Below are positions 41,536 to 50,194 of a DNA stretch of 64,000 bases, in pieces. The notes beneath the pieces are model-generated. The model did no database searches and was not told the origin of the DNA. It was given only the letters and a program-made list of their open reading frames with translations. Positions within the stretch are counted from its first letter, which is position 1; each line of letters opens with the position of its first letter. Location of the stretch: NCBI GenBank assembly GCA_963662675.2, contig CAXXHP010000001.1, positions 434,001 to 498,000 of the forward strand, in the 5' to 3' direction. Source of the stretch: G963662675 sp963662675 (GTDB taxonomy: Bacteria > Bacteroidota > Bacteroidia > Bacteroidales > Prolixibacteraceae). The translations under genes and the position numbers were made by a program.

Positions 41536-43149
41536 TTAGTATTCGTATGGCCCGTCGTTTTCTTTATATTCAGGGATGTCTTCAAAGTTCTCTAACGGAG
41601 GAGGAGATGGAACAGTCCATTCTAAAGTCTTTCCATTCCAAGGATCAGCTGTAGCAATATCTCCTTTCTTTGCAGATCGGAAAAGATTTATCAAGATTAT
41701 TACCAACCCAAAAACCATAACCCATGAACCCAAGGTTGATAAGATATTGGCAGAATGGAATTCTTCCAGATAATCATAGTATCGGCGAGGCATTCCTATC
41801 ATTCCTAAGTAGAACATAGGTGAATACAAGGCTAGAAAACCGATAAAGAAAGTGATCCAGCCAGTGTTGGCCCATGTTTTGTCATACATCCGCCCAAACA
41901 TTTTTGGGAACCAATAGTGTATCGCTCCAAAGAAAGAAAACCCAACACCACCAAAAACAATGAAATGAAAATGTGCCACTACAAAGGCTGTGTCGTGCAA
42001 GTAAACATCTGTTGCCAATGCCCCTAAGACCAGTCCAGACAACCCCCCGATCATGAAAATAAATATAAATGATGCAGCCCAATAAAATGGAGTTTGAACA
42101 TTTATTGAGCCTTTATACATGGTCGAAATCCAGTTGAAAACTTTAATTGCACTTGGGATTGCTACTAGAAACGTCAAAATTGAAAAAGTATACTGTGCAG
42201 TTCCGCTCATGCCAGAAGTGAACATGTGGTGCCCCCAAACAAAGTACCCTACAAATGCAATGGCAAGGGTTGACCCAACAATTGCTTTATAACCAAATAC
42301 ATGTTTCTGCGAAAACGTTGGAATGATTTCAGAAATAACACCCATGGCCGGCAAAATCATAATGTAAACAGCAGGGTGAGAATAAATCCAAAACAAGTGT
42401 TGATAAAGAATTGGGTCACCGCCTAAAGCAGGATCAAAAACGCCAATTCCAAAGAGTCGTTCAAGCGAAACCAGTAAAAGGGTGATGCCGACTACAGGAG
42501 TTGCTAACACTTGAATCCAAGCTGTTCCATAAAGTGTCCAAGGGAAAAGCGGCATCTTTGTCCATGTCATTCCCGGTGCACGCATTCGGTGAATGGTTAC
42601 AATAAAGTTTAATCCGGTGAGGATTGACGAGAATCCAAGAACAAATGCACCAAGGATTGCTGGCAGCATATTCGTCCCCGTTTTAAAACTGTAGGGGGCA
42701 TAAAAGGTCCAACCGGTATCTGGTGATCCATCTCCAAAAATTAAGGAAGCAATTACCAATAAAGCGCCGACAATATAGACGTACCATGAAAACAGATTTA
42801 ACTTAGGAAAAGAAACGTCTTTAGCCCCAATCATAATTGGGAGAAAAAAGTTTCCAAAAACGGCTGGAAGACCGGGGACGACAATCATAAAAATCATGAT
42901 TACTCCATGTACCGTAAATATGGCATTGTAATCTTGCGCCTCCATTATCGTCTTTCCCGGAGCGATTAATTCAAGTTTCATAGCCAGACCCAGTAACACT
43001 CCAATAAGAAATAACACCATCATGGAGAACATGTAAAGCAGGGCTATTCGTTTGTGGTCGGTTGATAAAATCCAGCTTAGCAAACCCTTGTACTTCCCTT
43101 TGTATTCAAGGTAACTAACATCGTGTGGTGATTGAGAACTTGTTTGCAT
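41536..43149 (-). CDS. coxA: Cytochrome c oxidase subunit I (A2-type heme-copper oxidase)
   Basis: A 537-residue subunit with twelve helices and the heme and CuB ligands in FTVHGVIMIF, HLFWIYSHPAVYIMIL, VWGHHMFTSG and VAHFHFIVFGG. Near residue 258 the segment reads YSHPAVYIM: the glutamate of the D-channel seen in A1 enzymes is missing and the Tyr-Ser pair of A2 enzymes is present, as in the Rhodothermus caa3 oxidase. It reduces oxygen to water and pumps protons. It is 8 nt downstream of the SCO gene. Confidence 0.94.
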   Translation of the reverse strand: MQTSSQSPHDVSYLEYKGKYKGLLSWILSTDHKRIALLYMFSMMVLFLIGVLLGLAMKLELIAPGKTIMEAQDYNAIFTVHGVIMIFMIVVPGLPAVFGNFFLPIMIGAKDVSFPKLNLFSWYVYIVGALLVIASLIFGDGSPDTGWTFYAPYSFKTGTNMLPAILGAFVLGFSSILTGLNFIVTIHRMRAPGMTWTKMPLFPWTLYGTAWIQVLATPVVGITLLLVSLERLFGIGVFDPALGGDPILYQHLFWIYSHPAVYIMILPAMGVISEIIPTFSQKHVFGYKAIVGSTLAIAFVGYFVWGHHMFTSGMSGTAQYTFSILTFLVAIPSAIKVFNWISTMYKGSINVQTPFYWAASFIFIFMIGGLSGLVLGALATDVYLHDTAFVVAHFHFIVFGGVGFSFFGAIHYWFPKMFGRMYDKTWANTGWITFFIGFLALYSPMFYLGMIGMPRRYYDYLEEFHSANILSTLGSWVMVFGLVIILINLFRSAKKGDIATADPWNGKTLEWTVPSPPPLENFEDIPEYKENDGPYEY

Positions 43150-43157
43150 ATAGGTAG

Positions 43158-43967
43158 TTAGTTTGTTATTTTCTTTTTAGGTTTTAGTATCAGAAAAAGG
43201 AAAATCAAAATGGCAAAGAACAGAATTATTGTACCTGAAATTTTGGTTACATTCAATACGTAAGTCTGCCCAATAGGATCATATGAGTAGCAGTATTGAA
43301 GTATTTTATTGATTGTTGGTCCTGATTGTCCTTTGCCTGCTTCTATAATAGCCATTTTAAATTCAAATGGAAGAAAGTATACACCATTTAGGTATCGGGT
43401 AATTTTGCCATCAGGACTAATCACCATTACAGAGGCAGCATGGGTGAAATCATTTCCTATTTTTTTGTATTTAAATCCAACGGCATTGGTTGCTTTCGCA
43501 ATACTGGCACTGTCCGAAACGAAAAACTTCCATCCAAAGTCAATTTCATCCTTTTTATTTACCAGATTGAGGTAATTGGATTTTTTATTTAATGCTAATA
43601 TTAGTCCTTCTGTCGGATCAAAACTGATGGTTAAGACCTGATAGTCAACGCCGGGTTTCAAATCCGACCTATCCATTACCTCGGCTAATCCTTCCATTAA
43701 TGGGCTACAAATCCCGGGGCATCTGAAATAAACAAAATTAAGGATGGTGGGCTTATCAATAAGGCTTAACAATTCCACGGAAATAGAATCCTCTCCGGTA
43801 ATGAATATGCCATCGGGCAGATATTCATCTAAGTGTTCAACGACACCAATTTCAGGATCTTTTGTTTGGTCGTCAATTACAGAAGTTTGTCCTGTTGCAT
43901 CTGTAAATAAACTTCCTAACAGGAATAGGATTAATAGTATGTGACTGTACCGCAATATTTCCGTCAT
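43158..43967 (-). CDS. SCO-family copper chaperone for the oxidase
   Basis: A 269-residue thioredoxin-like protein. A signal peptide (YSHILLILFLLGSLFTDATG) is followed by the copper-binding YFRCPGICSPLMEGL (Cx3C) and the distal histidine in FTHAASVMVIS. A C-terminal membrane anchor (TIILFFAILIFLFLILKPKK) is extra. SCO proteins build the CuA centre. A longer frame to 43991 would start at TTG; the ATG at 43967 is preferred. It opens the caa3 operon. Confidence 0.88.
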   Translation of the reverse strand: MTEILRYSHILLILFLLGSLFTDATGQTSVIDDQTKDPEIGVVEHLDEYLPDGIFITGEDSISVELLSLIDKPTILNFVYFRCPGICSPLMEGLAEVMDRSDLKPGVDYQVLTISFDPTEGLILALNKKSNYLNLVNKKDEIDFGWKFFVSDSASIAKATNAVGFKYKKIGNDFTHAASVMVISPDGKITRYLNGVYFLPFEFKMAIIEAGKGQSGPTINKILQYCYSYDPIGQTYVLNVTKISGTIILFFAILIFLFLILKPKKKITN

Positions 43968-44169
43968 AATGTTTTTTTGATAGCTCTTCAAGTTATAAAA
44001 AAAAACTGGTTATATTTTTAAGATATGAAACCCATAAACACGTAGTAATGTTTATGAAAAATGAATAAAACCTGAGATTACTTTACCTTCTTTAATTGAT
44101 GTCTAAGAATTGTAATTGGGTTTTTGATTGACGATAATAATCTCTAGTTAATTTTGAAAAAAGAATGGC

Positions 44170-44874
44170 TTATTTCATCATCTCAGTTTTGGGAGATAGC
44201 ATCTGACTTTTCGGACTTACGTAGGGGATTCCCAAGGACAAACCGCGAAGAATAAACAAGACGCCTAACAGAACTATAAAATAAGGGACAATCTTTCGCA
44301 TTTTCGATTTTAGTCCGGAACTGATGGCGTTTCCTGTTAATGAAACAGCCAGCATTAGAGGAATGGTTCCCAGTCCAAATATTGCCATAAATATTGCACC
44401 GCCAACAACCTGATTTGTATTGATTGCCCCGGCAATGGCTACGTAAACCAATCCGCAAGGCAACAATCCGTTTAAAAGACCGATGAGAAATAAGGAAGGA
44501 AAAGACTTGTTAGAAAACAGATGGCGCAAGTTATTAATTAAACGCCCTGCATATCCACTGACTAAACTCGTTAGATTCAATTTGTGCTTGAAGAAATATG
44601 GGAAAAGCACGCTTCCTATCATGATGATGCCTAAAAGAATCGAAGCCCATTGTTGAAATCCAGCTAGTTGGATTCCACGCCCAAGAAGACCAAAAAGCAA
44701 CCCCATTATAGCATAGGTTAGTGAACGTCCAAGATTATAAATTAGACCTCCTGCAATTTTCAAACCCCATTTGTGTTCTTTCAAAGGAAGGGCAACAGCA
44801 ATGGGGCCACACATGCCAATGCAGTGGAAGCTCCCCACTAATCCGATAGTCAATGGTGTGATAAAGTCATTCAT
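44170..44874 (-). CDS. SafE/DsbD_2-like membrane protein of the cbb3 assembly cluster
   Basis: A 234-residue protein with six or seven helices. GLVGSFHCIGMCGPIAVALP carries two cysteines typical of the sulfite exporter TauE/SafE-like (DsbD_2) group found in cbb3 oxidase operons. ANLOGOUS proteins there help copper or thiol handling in assembly. FLIGLLNGLLPCGLVYVAIA has another conserved cysteine. It starts immediately after the fixH-like stop and ends the operon. A simple exporter of sulfite or organosulfonate is the alternative. Confidence 0.8.
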   Translation of the reverse strand: MNDFITPLTIGLVGSFHCIGMCGPIAVALPLKEHKWGLKIAGGLIYNLGRSLTYAIMGLLFGLLGRGIQLAGFQQWASILLGIIMIGSVLFPYFFKHKLNLTSLVSGYAGRLINNLRHLFSNKSFPSLFLIGLLNGLLPCGLVYVAIAGAINTNQVVGGAIFMAIFGLGTIPLMLAVSLTGNAISSGLKSKMRKIVPYFIVLLGVLFILRGLSLGIPYVSPKSQMLSPKTEMMK

Positions 44875-45324
44875 TTAGTTTGTTGTTATGTTTTTTTCCA
44901 GATAATAATCAATATGGTCGGCTGTCCAATTTAGTTTTATGGTGTACCTACCTTTTTTGAGCTTATCAATATTGACTATTTGCTTCATGGAAGCATCTAG
45001 TTTCAGATCAAAAATTAGATCATTGTCAGCATTAACAGGACTGTAGATGTGTACCTGCCCTTCAATCGTTTGGTCAATAAATAAGCTTGGGAATTCTAGT
45101 GAAATTAAATTGTCAACCACGGAAAATGCCGGTTGCTCTTCTAATTCAAGAGCATGTTTTTTTCTTTCAATATGTTCTTGAAAATTTATGCCTTTTTCAT
45201 AATAGTCTTTTTCAACCAAATCGAAATTTTGCCGTGTAGCAAAGTAAACTAAGGTAAGCATTCCTGAAATCATCAGGATGATGGCTATGGTAATTCCGGT
45301 TCCCCAGTTTATTCTAATTTTCAT
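44875..45324 (-). CDS. FixH-family protein (cbb3 oxidase assembly)
   Basis: A 149-residue protein with one N-terminal membrane helix (GTGITIAIILMISGMLTLVY) and a short conserved stretch, YEKGINFQEHIERKKHALEL, followed by an extracytoplasmic beta domain. FixH/CcoH proteins are needed for stable assembly of cbb3 oxidases. It lies between ccoG and the SafE-like gene, and its stop directly precedes the next start. Confidence 0.88.
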   Translation of the reverse strand: MKIRINWGTGITIAIILMISGMLTLVYFATRQNFDLVEKDYYEKGINFQEHIERKKHALELEEQPAFSVVDNLISLEFPSLFIDQTIEGQVHIYSPVNADNDLIFDLKLDASMKQIVNIDKLKKGRYTIKLNWTADHIDYYLEKNITTN

Positions 45325-45386
45325 ATGTTGTCAATTTATGAAGAGGATATTGAGGTTATTCATTTTTCCTCATTTCCCCTATAAAG

Positions 45387-46808
45387 TTACTTGTTACTTA
45401 ATTTATCTAAAGCATTTGGCCCTACAAAAGTGGAGCTGATTATGTCAACTAATTCCTTCTCGTGGTAAATGCCAATCTCAATGTGAGTATTTGAACTTCG
45501 TAAAATAGATTTTTCCAAAATGATTAGCAGATTTCGCTTGATTACTTCTCCTTGCATTATTACAAGAGGAGATCCTATAATTTTTATTTCTCCTTCGGGT
45601 TCAAGCAGTTTTAATGCCAGAGTTGCCTGCGTTTTTGATTTGTTTATCATTTGTAAATCGTACAGGTTGCTGTATGCATTATTGCCGTATTCCTGAAACA
45701 TTGTTCCCTGTGCCCGGATAATGGTGGTTTCTACCTCGCTTCTTATGCTGAATGCATAACTAACAATTCCCAGAAGAATGACTAGGACTATGGAGTAGGC
45801 AATTGAGCGCGCATTTATAATCTGTTTTTTCCCTTCTGAAATTGATCTCTCGGAAGCATAGCGAACAAGGCCTTTGGGTTTATTTATCGCAAACATGATG
45901 GTGTTGCAGGCATCAATACATGCCGTACAGTTAATACAGTCAAGTTGTGTTCCATTTCTGATGTCGATTCCGGTTGGGCAAACGTCAACACATTTCTTGC
46001 AATCTATGCAATCTCCATTGCCGTCATTCTTCCCAAATCCACGTGGTTCGCCACGAATATAATCGTAAGCCACCACAATTGAGTTTTGGTCGAGCATAAC
46101 ACCTTGCAGTCTCCCGTAAGGGCAAACCAAAGAACAAACCTGTTCACGAAACCAGGCATAAATAAAATAGTGAACACCGGAAAATATCAATACCCCAAGA
46201 AGGCTGAGCGAATTTGTTGTTGGCCATCCTTGCAGGAATGTAGTTGCGTTTTCGAAACTAATAATGTAGGATAAGAATGTAATTATGGTGAAAAATGAGA
46301 TTGTGAAGAACAGACTGTGCTTTAACAGACGTTTGAATAGTTTATTTGGAGTCATTTTTTGAGCCGAGAGCCTTTTTTGTTTGCTCCGGTCTCCATCAAT
46401 CAGGTACTCTATTGGTCGGTACAAAAATTCCATGAATACCGTTTGTGGACAGACCCAACCACAAAATATGCGACCATAAATCACTGTAAATAAGATGATG
46501 AAAACTAAAAAAGTGATAAAAGACAGAGCCAGTAGATGGAAATCCTGAGGATAAAAACTATTTCCGAATAAGATAAAATTACGGCCAGTGAAATTTAGAA
46601 GAATTAGTGGTTCACCAGAAAGTTTTATATGAGGTAACAGGAAGAATAAGAACAATAAAGAATAGGCAACCAAACGGCGATAGTTATAAAACTTTCCTTT
46701 TGGCATTTTCGGAAAAACCCAGACTCGCTTTCCTTCGTTGTCAACAGTGGGCACACGATCGCGAAAAGTGAGATCCTGAAAATCTGTCGATTTACCTTCG
46801 TCTTTCAT
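45387..46808 (-). CDS. ccoG: Cytochrome c oxidase accessory protein CcoG (FixG)
   Basis: A 473-residue membrane protein. IFCGWVCPQTVFMEFLYRPI is the family signature. A ferredoxin domain follows with CIDCKKCVDVCPTGI and CINCTACIDACNTIM, holding two 4Fe-4S clusters. The C-terminus has an immunoglobulin-like beta domain. CcoG helps reduce copper for the cbb3 oxidase. It lies 49 nt downstream of ccoP. Confidence 0.92.
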   Translation of the reverse strand: MKDEGKSTDFQDLTFRDRVPTVDNEGKRVWVFPKMPKGKFYNYRRLVAYSLLFLFFLLPHIKLSGEPLILLNFTGRNFILFGNSFYPQDFHLLALSFITFLVFIILFTVIYGRIFCGWVCPQTVFMEFLYRPIEYLIDGDRSKQKRLSAQKMTPNKLFKRLLKHSLFFTISFFTIITFLSYIISFENATTFLQGWPTTNSLSLLGVLIFSGVHYFIYAWFREQVCSLVCPYGRLQGVMLDQNSIVVAYDYIRGEPRGFGKNDGNGDCIDCKKCVDVCPTGIDIRNGTQLDCINCTACIDACNTIMFAINKPKGLVRYASERSISEGKKQIINARSIAYSIVLVILLGIVSYAFSIRSEVETTIIRAQGTMFQEYGNNAYSNLYDLQMINKSKTQATLALKLLEPEGEIKIIGSPLVIMQGEVIKRNLLIILEKSILRSSNTHIEIGIYHEKELVDIISSTFVGPNALDKLSNK

Positions 46809-46857
46809 GTTTGGTTTTGGTTAAGCCGAGCGTTTTAATTCGACATGAGAATTTTCA

Positions 46858-47499
46858 TTAAGACTCCTCCGGAGTCTGCGCAACTTCTGGTACGTATTTT
46901 TCACCATCAGGGGCTTTTGCATCTGAAGGATTGGTTCCCTGTAAGCTTTGGATATAGATCAAAACGCTTTCTATTTGACTCTTTGACAATTGATTGCTAT
47001 AAGAAATCATCCCTTTTTCTATCACTCCATTAAGAACAATGTTGGTCATATCTTCCATGCTACCTCCATGAATCCAGTATTCATCGGTGAGGTTAGGGCC
47101 AACAAGGCCTTGACCAAATTTACCATGACAAACCATGCAGGTGTTGTCATATGTGTTTTTTCCTTCGCCCAATATTTGTGCTTCTGTTTTGGGTATCGGA
47201 ACTACTTTTTCGGCTTCAATATCCTGTTGTTCTTGTGCTTGCTGTATGGCCGCCATTTCGTTTTGGTATTCCTTTTCTTGTAAAATGCTGTCATCTTCAA
47301 ATATAAAAACAAGCATCAAATAAGCAAAGGAAAAAATAATACTGGCATAAAAGAGATATTTCAGCCAAGGAGGAAGGCGGTTATCCAATTCTTTGATGCC
47401 ATCATATTCATGCCCGCCCATATATTTGATTTTCGTTAACTCATCAAACTCCGTATTTGGTTTGGGAGTATCTTCGTGCATTTCGTTTTGTGTTGTCAT
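46858..47499 (-). CDS. ccoP: cbb3 oxidase subunit CcoP, monoheme
   Basis: A 213-residue protein. EYDGIKELDNRLPPWLKYLF is the CcoP N-terminal domain, followed by a membrane helix (SIIFSFAYLMLVFIF). A cytochrome c domain has CMVCHGKFGQGLVGPNLTDE, and only one CxxCH occurs. Classical CcoP has two c-type hemes and ~300 residues, so this is a short variant. It takes electrons from a soluble or membrane cytochrome and passes them to CcoO. It follows ccoQ by 12 nt. Confidence 0.9.
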   Translation of the reverse strand: MTTQNEMHEDTPKPNTEFDELTKIKYMGGHEYDGIKELDNRLPPWLKYLFYASIIFSFAYLMLVFIFEDDSILQEKEYQNEMAAIQQAQEQQDIEAEKVVPIPKTEAQILGEGKNTYDNTCMVCHGKFGQGLVGPNLTDEYWIHGGSMEDMTNIVLNGVIEKGMISYSNQLSKSQIESVLIYIQSLQGTNPSDAKAPDGEKYVPEVAQTPEES

Positions 47500-47511
47500 A
47501 TCTGTGTTTTA

Positions 47512-47688
47512 CTAATCGTTGTTTTCTATCCCTTCTTCGAGCGGTAGATTGCTGATTTGCGTAATCTTTTCCTTGTCCATTTTTAAAGCATGGATAGTAA
47601 CCAGAATGAAAAAGATGAAGAATATGAAAAATCCGAGGATGGCATATAAATATACTCCTTCAATATTATTTAGATATTCTTTCAACAT
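47512..47688 (-). CDS. ccoQ: cbb3 oxidase subunit CcoQ
   Basis: A 58-residue protein: MLKEYLNNIEGVYLYAILGF followed by a hydrophobic stretch and a charged tail ending LPLEEGIENND. One membrane helix (residues ~12-33) fits the small CcoQ/FixQ subunit, which stabilises the oxidase. The gene is short and easily missed. It begins 2 nt after the ccoNO stop and ends 12 nt before ccoP, so position, size and topology all agree. Confidence 0.85.
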   Translation of the reverse strand: MLKEYLNNIEGVYLYAILGFFIFFIFFILVTIHALKMDKEKITQISNLPLEEGIENND

Positions 47689-47690
47689 AG

Positions 47691-49832
47691 TTATTCATTT
47701 TCAGTTGTAGTCATGATGTCGGTCCCTAAGCGCTGCATATAAGCTATTAGCGCAATGATCTCTTTGTTGCTTTCGGTTTCAATTCCTGCTTCGCGAAGAT
47801 TTTGGGCAATCTCTTCAGCTTGCTCTTCCAAGTCGTCATTTGCTTCAAGTTCATAATTGTCGGGATAGGGAACTCCTAGCTTTTTCATAGCCCGTATTTT
47901 TGCCGGGGTTGATTCCATGTCGATATCTTTTTCAGCAAGCCATGGGTATTTTGGCATAATCGACTCTTCATTCATTTTTTGCGGATCAATAAAGTGGTTA
48001 TAATGCCATGAGTTTGGTTTGTATATTTTCCCGGTCATCACTCCTTCACGTGCTAAATCTGGGCCTGTTCGTTTTGATCCAAACTGAAAGGGGTGGTCAT
48101 ATACAAACTCTCCGGCTTTTGAGTATTCTCCGTATCGTTCTGTTTCCGATCGAAATGGACGAATCATTTGCGAATGACAATTGTAACAACCTTCTTTTAC
48201 ATAGATGTCGCGACCTTGTAATTCAAGAGGCGTATAGGGCAAAACATTAGAAATGGTAGGTATGTTTGATTTTACCAGATAAGTAGGGATAATCTCAAAC
48301 ATGCCCCCAATTAGTATTGCAATAGTCGCAAAAGCCAAAAAGCGGATTGGCCTTCGCTCAAGAAAGCTGTGCCAAGTTTCATTTGGCTGTTTAATAGCAC
48401 TCTGAGGAATTAGAGGCGGAGCTTCTACCGGTTCATCTTTTACCAGATATCCTGACTGAACCGTTTTTATGATATTGAAGATCAAAAGCAAAAACCCCAA
48501 AACATAAATGCCTCCTCCAAATGCCCGTATGGCATACATTGGAATGAGCTGCGTTACTGTTTCCAAAAAATTAGGATACATCAGGTATCCCTCGGCTGTA
48601 AACTGTTTCCACATTAATGACTGCGTAATGCCTCCAATATATAGAGGTACGGCATAAAAAATGATTGCAAGTGTGGCCAACCAAAAATGTATGTTTGCCA
48701 GTTTCGTTGAATATAGTTTTGTGTTGAATAGTTTTGGCATTAACCAATACAGCATACCAAAAGTCATCATTCCATTCCATCCTAAGGCTCCAATGTGTAC
48801 GTGTCCAATTGTCCAGTCGGTGTAATGACTAATGGCGTTAATTGTTTTAAATGAAAGCAAAGGCCCTTCGAAGGTGGCCATTCCGTAGGCGGTAATGCCT
48901 ACAACAAACATCTTTAAAACCGGATCACGTCTTACTTTGTCCCATGCACCTCGCAAGGTGAGCAAGCCATTGATCATGCCTCCCCAGCTTGGGGCAAGCA
49001 ACATAATCGAGAATGTTGTACCCAGTGCTTGTAGCCAGTCTGGCAGTGATGTGTATAATAAATGGTGTGGTCCGGCCCATATGTAAATGAAGATGAGCGA
49101 CCAGAAATGTACAATTGATAACTTATATGAATAGACAGGTCGGTTGGCTGCTTTTGGAACGAAGTAATACATTATTCCCAAAAATGGAGTAGTTAGAAAG
49201 AAGGCAACCGCATTGTGCCCATACCACCATTGAACGAGGGCATCTTGTACCCCTGCGTAAACCGGGTAACTTTTAAAAGCACTGAAAGGAATTTCAATGG
49301 AATTGACAATGTGTAACACCGCAACAGTTACCCATGTTGCGATATAAAACCAAATGGCCACATAAATATGGCTGGTACGGCGTTGTAGTAAAGTGCCAAA
49401 CATGTTAATTCCGAAAATAACCCAGATAACGGTAATGGCAATGTCAATAGGCCATTCCAGTTCCGCATATTCTTTTCCAGATGTATATCCGGCAAGCAAT
49501 GTAATAGCTCCCGCAACAATAATTAACTGCCATCCCCAGAAGTGTATGCGCCCAAGCAAATCACTATACATACGGGTTTTCAGCAAGCGCTGCATGGAGT
49601 AATAAACTGCTGTAAATATAGCGTTACCTACAAATGCAAAAATGACGGCATTGGTATGCACAGGACGGGTGCGTCCAAAAGTGGTGAATTCCAAACTGAA
49701 ATTCATTTCGGGAATAAAAATTTGGAGAGCAATTAATAACCCGACTAACAAACCGACTGCGCCCCAAACAATTGTGGCAAATGCGAAATTGCGGGATATC
49801 CGGTTGTCATACATAAATTTCTCTAACTCCAT
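47691..49832 (-). CDS. cbb3 oxidase subunits I and II fused (CcoN-CcoO)
   Basis: A 713-residue fusion. Residues ~1-470 are CcoN, the twelve-helix catalytic subunit with His ligands in VHTNAVIFAFVGN, WWYGHNAVAFFLTTPFLGIM, WAGPHHLLYTSLP and WTIGHVHIGALGWN. Residues ~510-713 are CcoO, with a membrane anchor (FLAFATIAILIGGMFEIIPT) and a monoheme site, CYNCHSQMIRPFRSETERYG. The two are separate genes in Proteobacteria. It is a high-affinity oxidase for low oxygen. Confidence 0.94.
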   Translation of the reverse strand: MELEKFMYDNRISRNFAFATIVWGAVGLLVGLLIALQIFIPEMNFSLEFTTFGRTRPVHTNAVIFAFVGNAIFTAVYYSMQRLLKTRMYSDLLGRIHFWGWQLIIVAGAITLLAGYTSGKEYAELEWPIDIAITVIWVIFGINMFGTLLQRRTSHIYVAIWFYIATWVTVAVLHIVNSIEIPFSAFKSYPVYAGVQDALVQWWYGHNAVAFFLTTPFLGIMYYFVPKAANRPVYSYKLSIVHFWSLIFIYIWAGPHHLLYTSLPDWLQALGTTFSIMLLAPSWGGMINGLLTLRGAWDKVRRDPVLKMFVVGITAYGMATFEGPLLSFKTINAISHYTDWTIGHVHIGALGWNGMMTFGMLYWLMPKLFNTKLYSTKLANIHFWLATLAIIFYAVPLYIGGITQSLMWKQFTAEGYLMYPNFLETVTQLIPMYAIRAFGGGIYVLGFLLLIFNIIKTVQSGYLVKDEPVEAPPLIPQSAIKQPNETWHSFLERRPIRFLAFATIAILIGGMFEIIPTYLVKSNIPTISNVLPYTPLELQGRDIYVKEGCYNCHSQMIRPFRSETERYGEYSKAGEFVYDHPFQFGSKRTGPDLAREGVMTGKIYKPNSWHYNHFIDPQKMNEESIMPKYPWLAEKDIDMESTPAKIRAMKKLGVPYPDNYELEANDDLEEQAEEIAQNLREAGIETESNKEIIALIAYMQRLGTDIMTTTENE

Positions 49833-49851
49833 TTCTTCAGACTTAAGTGTA

Positions 49852-50046
49852 TTATTTTTTAGATTTTATTTCTAGGTTGACAGGGGCATCTTTCTCCTCT
49901 GAGATTTCTTCTTCATCAAATAGTATTCGAATGGAAGGTGTATAGGAATCGTCAAACTGCCCAGAGCGGACAGCCCATATGAAAGCAATAAGAAAGACAG
50001 ATGCTACGATAATCCCAATGATGACAAGAATAAAAAGTACTGACAT
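49852..50046 (-). CDS. ccoS: cbb3 oxidase assembly protein CcoS
   Basis: A 64-residue protein with one membrane helix and the conserved segment FIWAVRSGQFDDSYTPSIRI. CcoS is required for heme and copper insertion into cbb3 oxidase. It lies between ccoI and ccoNO, 19 nt ahead of the latter. The length fits the family. Confidence 0.9.
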   Translation of the reverse strand: MSVLFILVIIGIIVASVFLIAFIWAVRSGQFDDSYTPSIRILFDEEEISEEKDAPVNLEIKSKK

Positions 50047-50194
50047 AGAGTGGTCTTCTTTGGGTTTAAGTTTTATTTAGTTGATTCTGTTTCTGCTGAA
50101 ATAATCAGCTCTATAAATCATTTTCAAATAACAAGTTCAGCAAAATTTTGTTTCCATAATATAGGTGTTTTTTAGGAAAAATTGGAGGCTGTAT

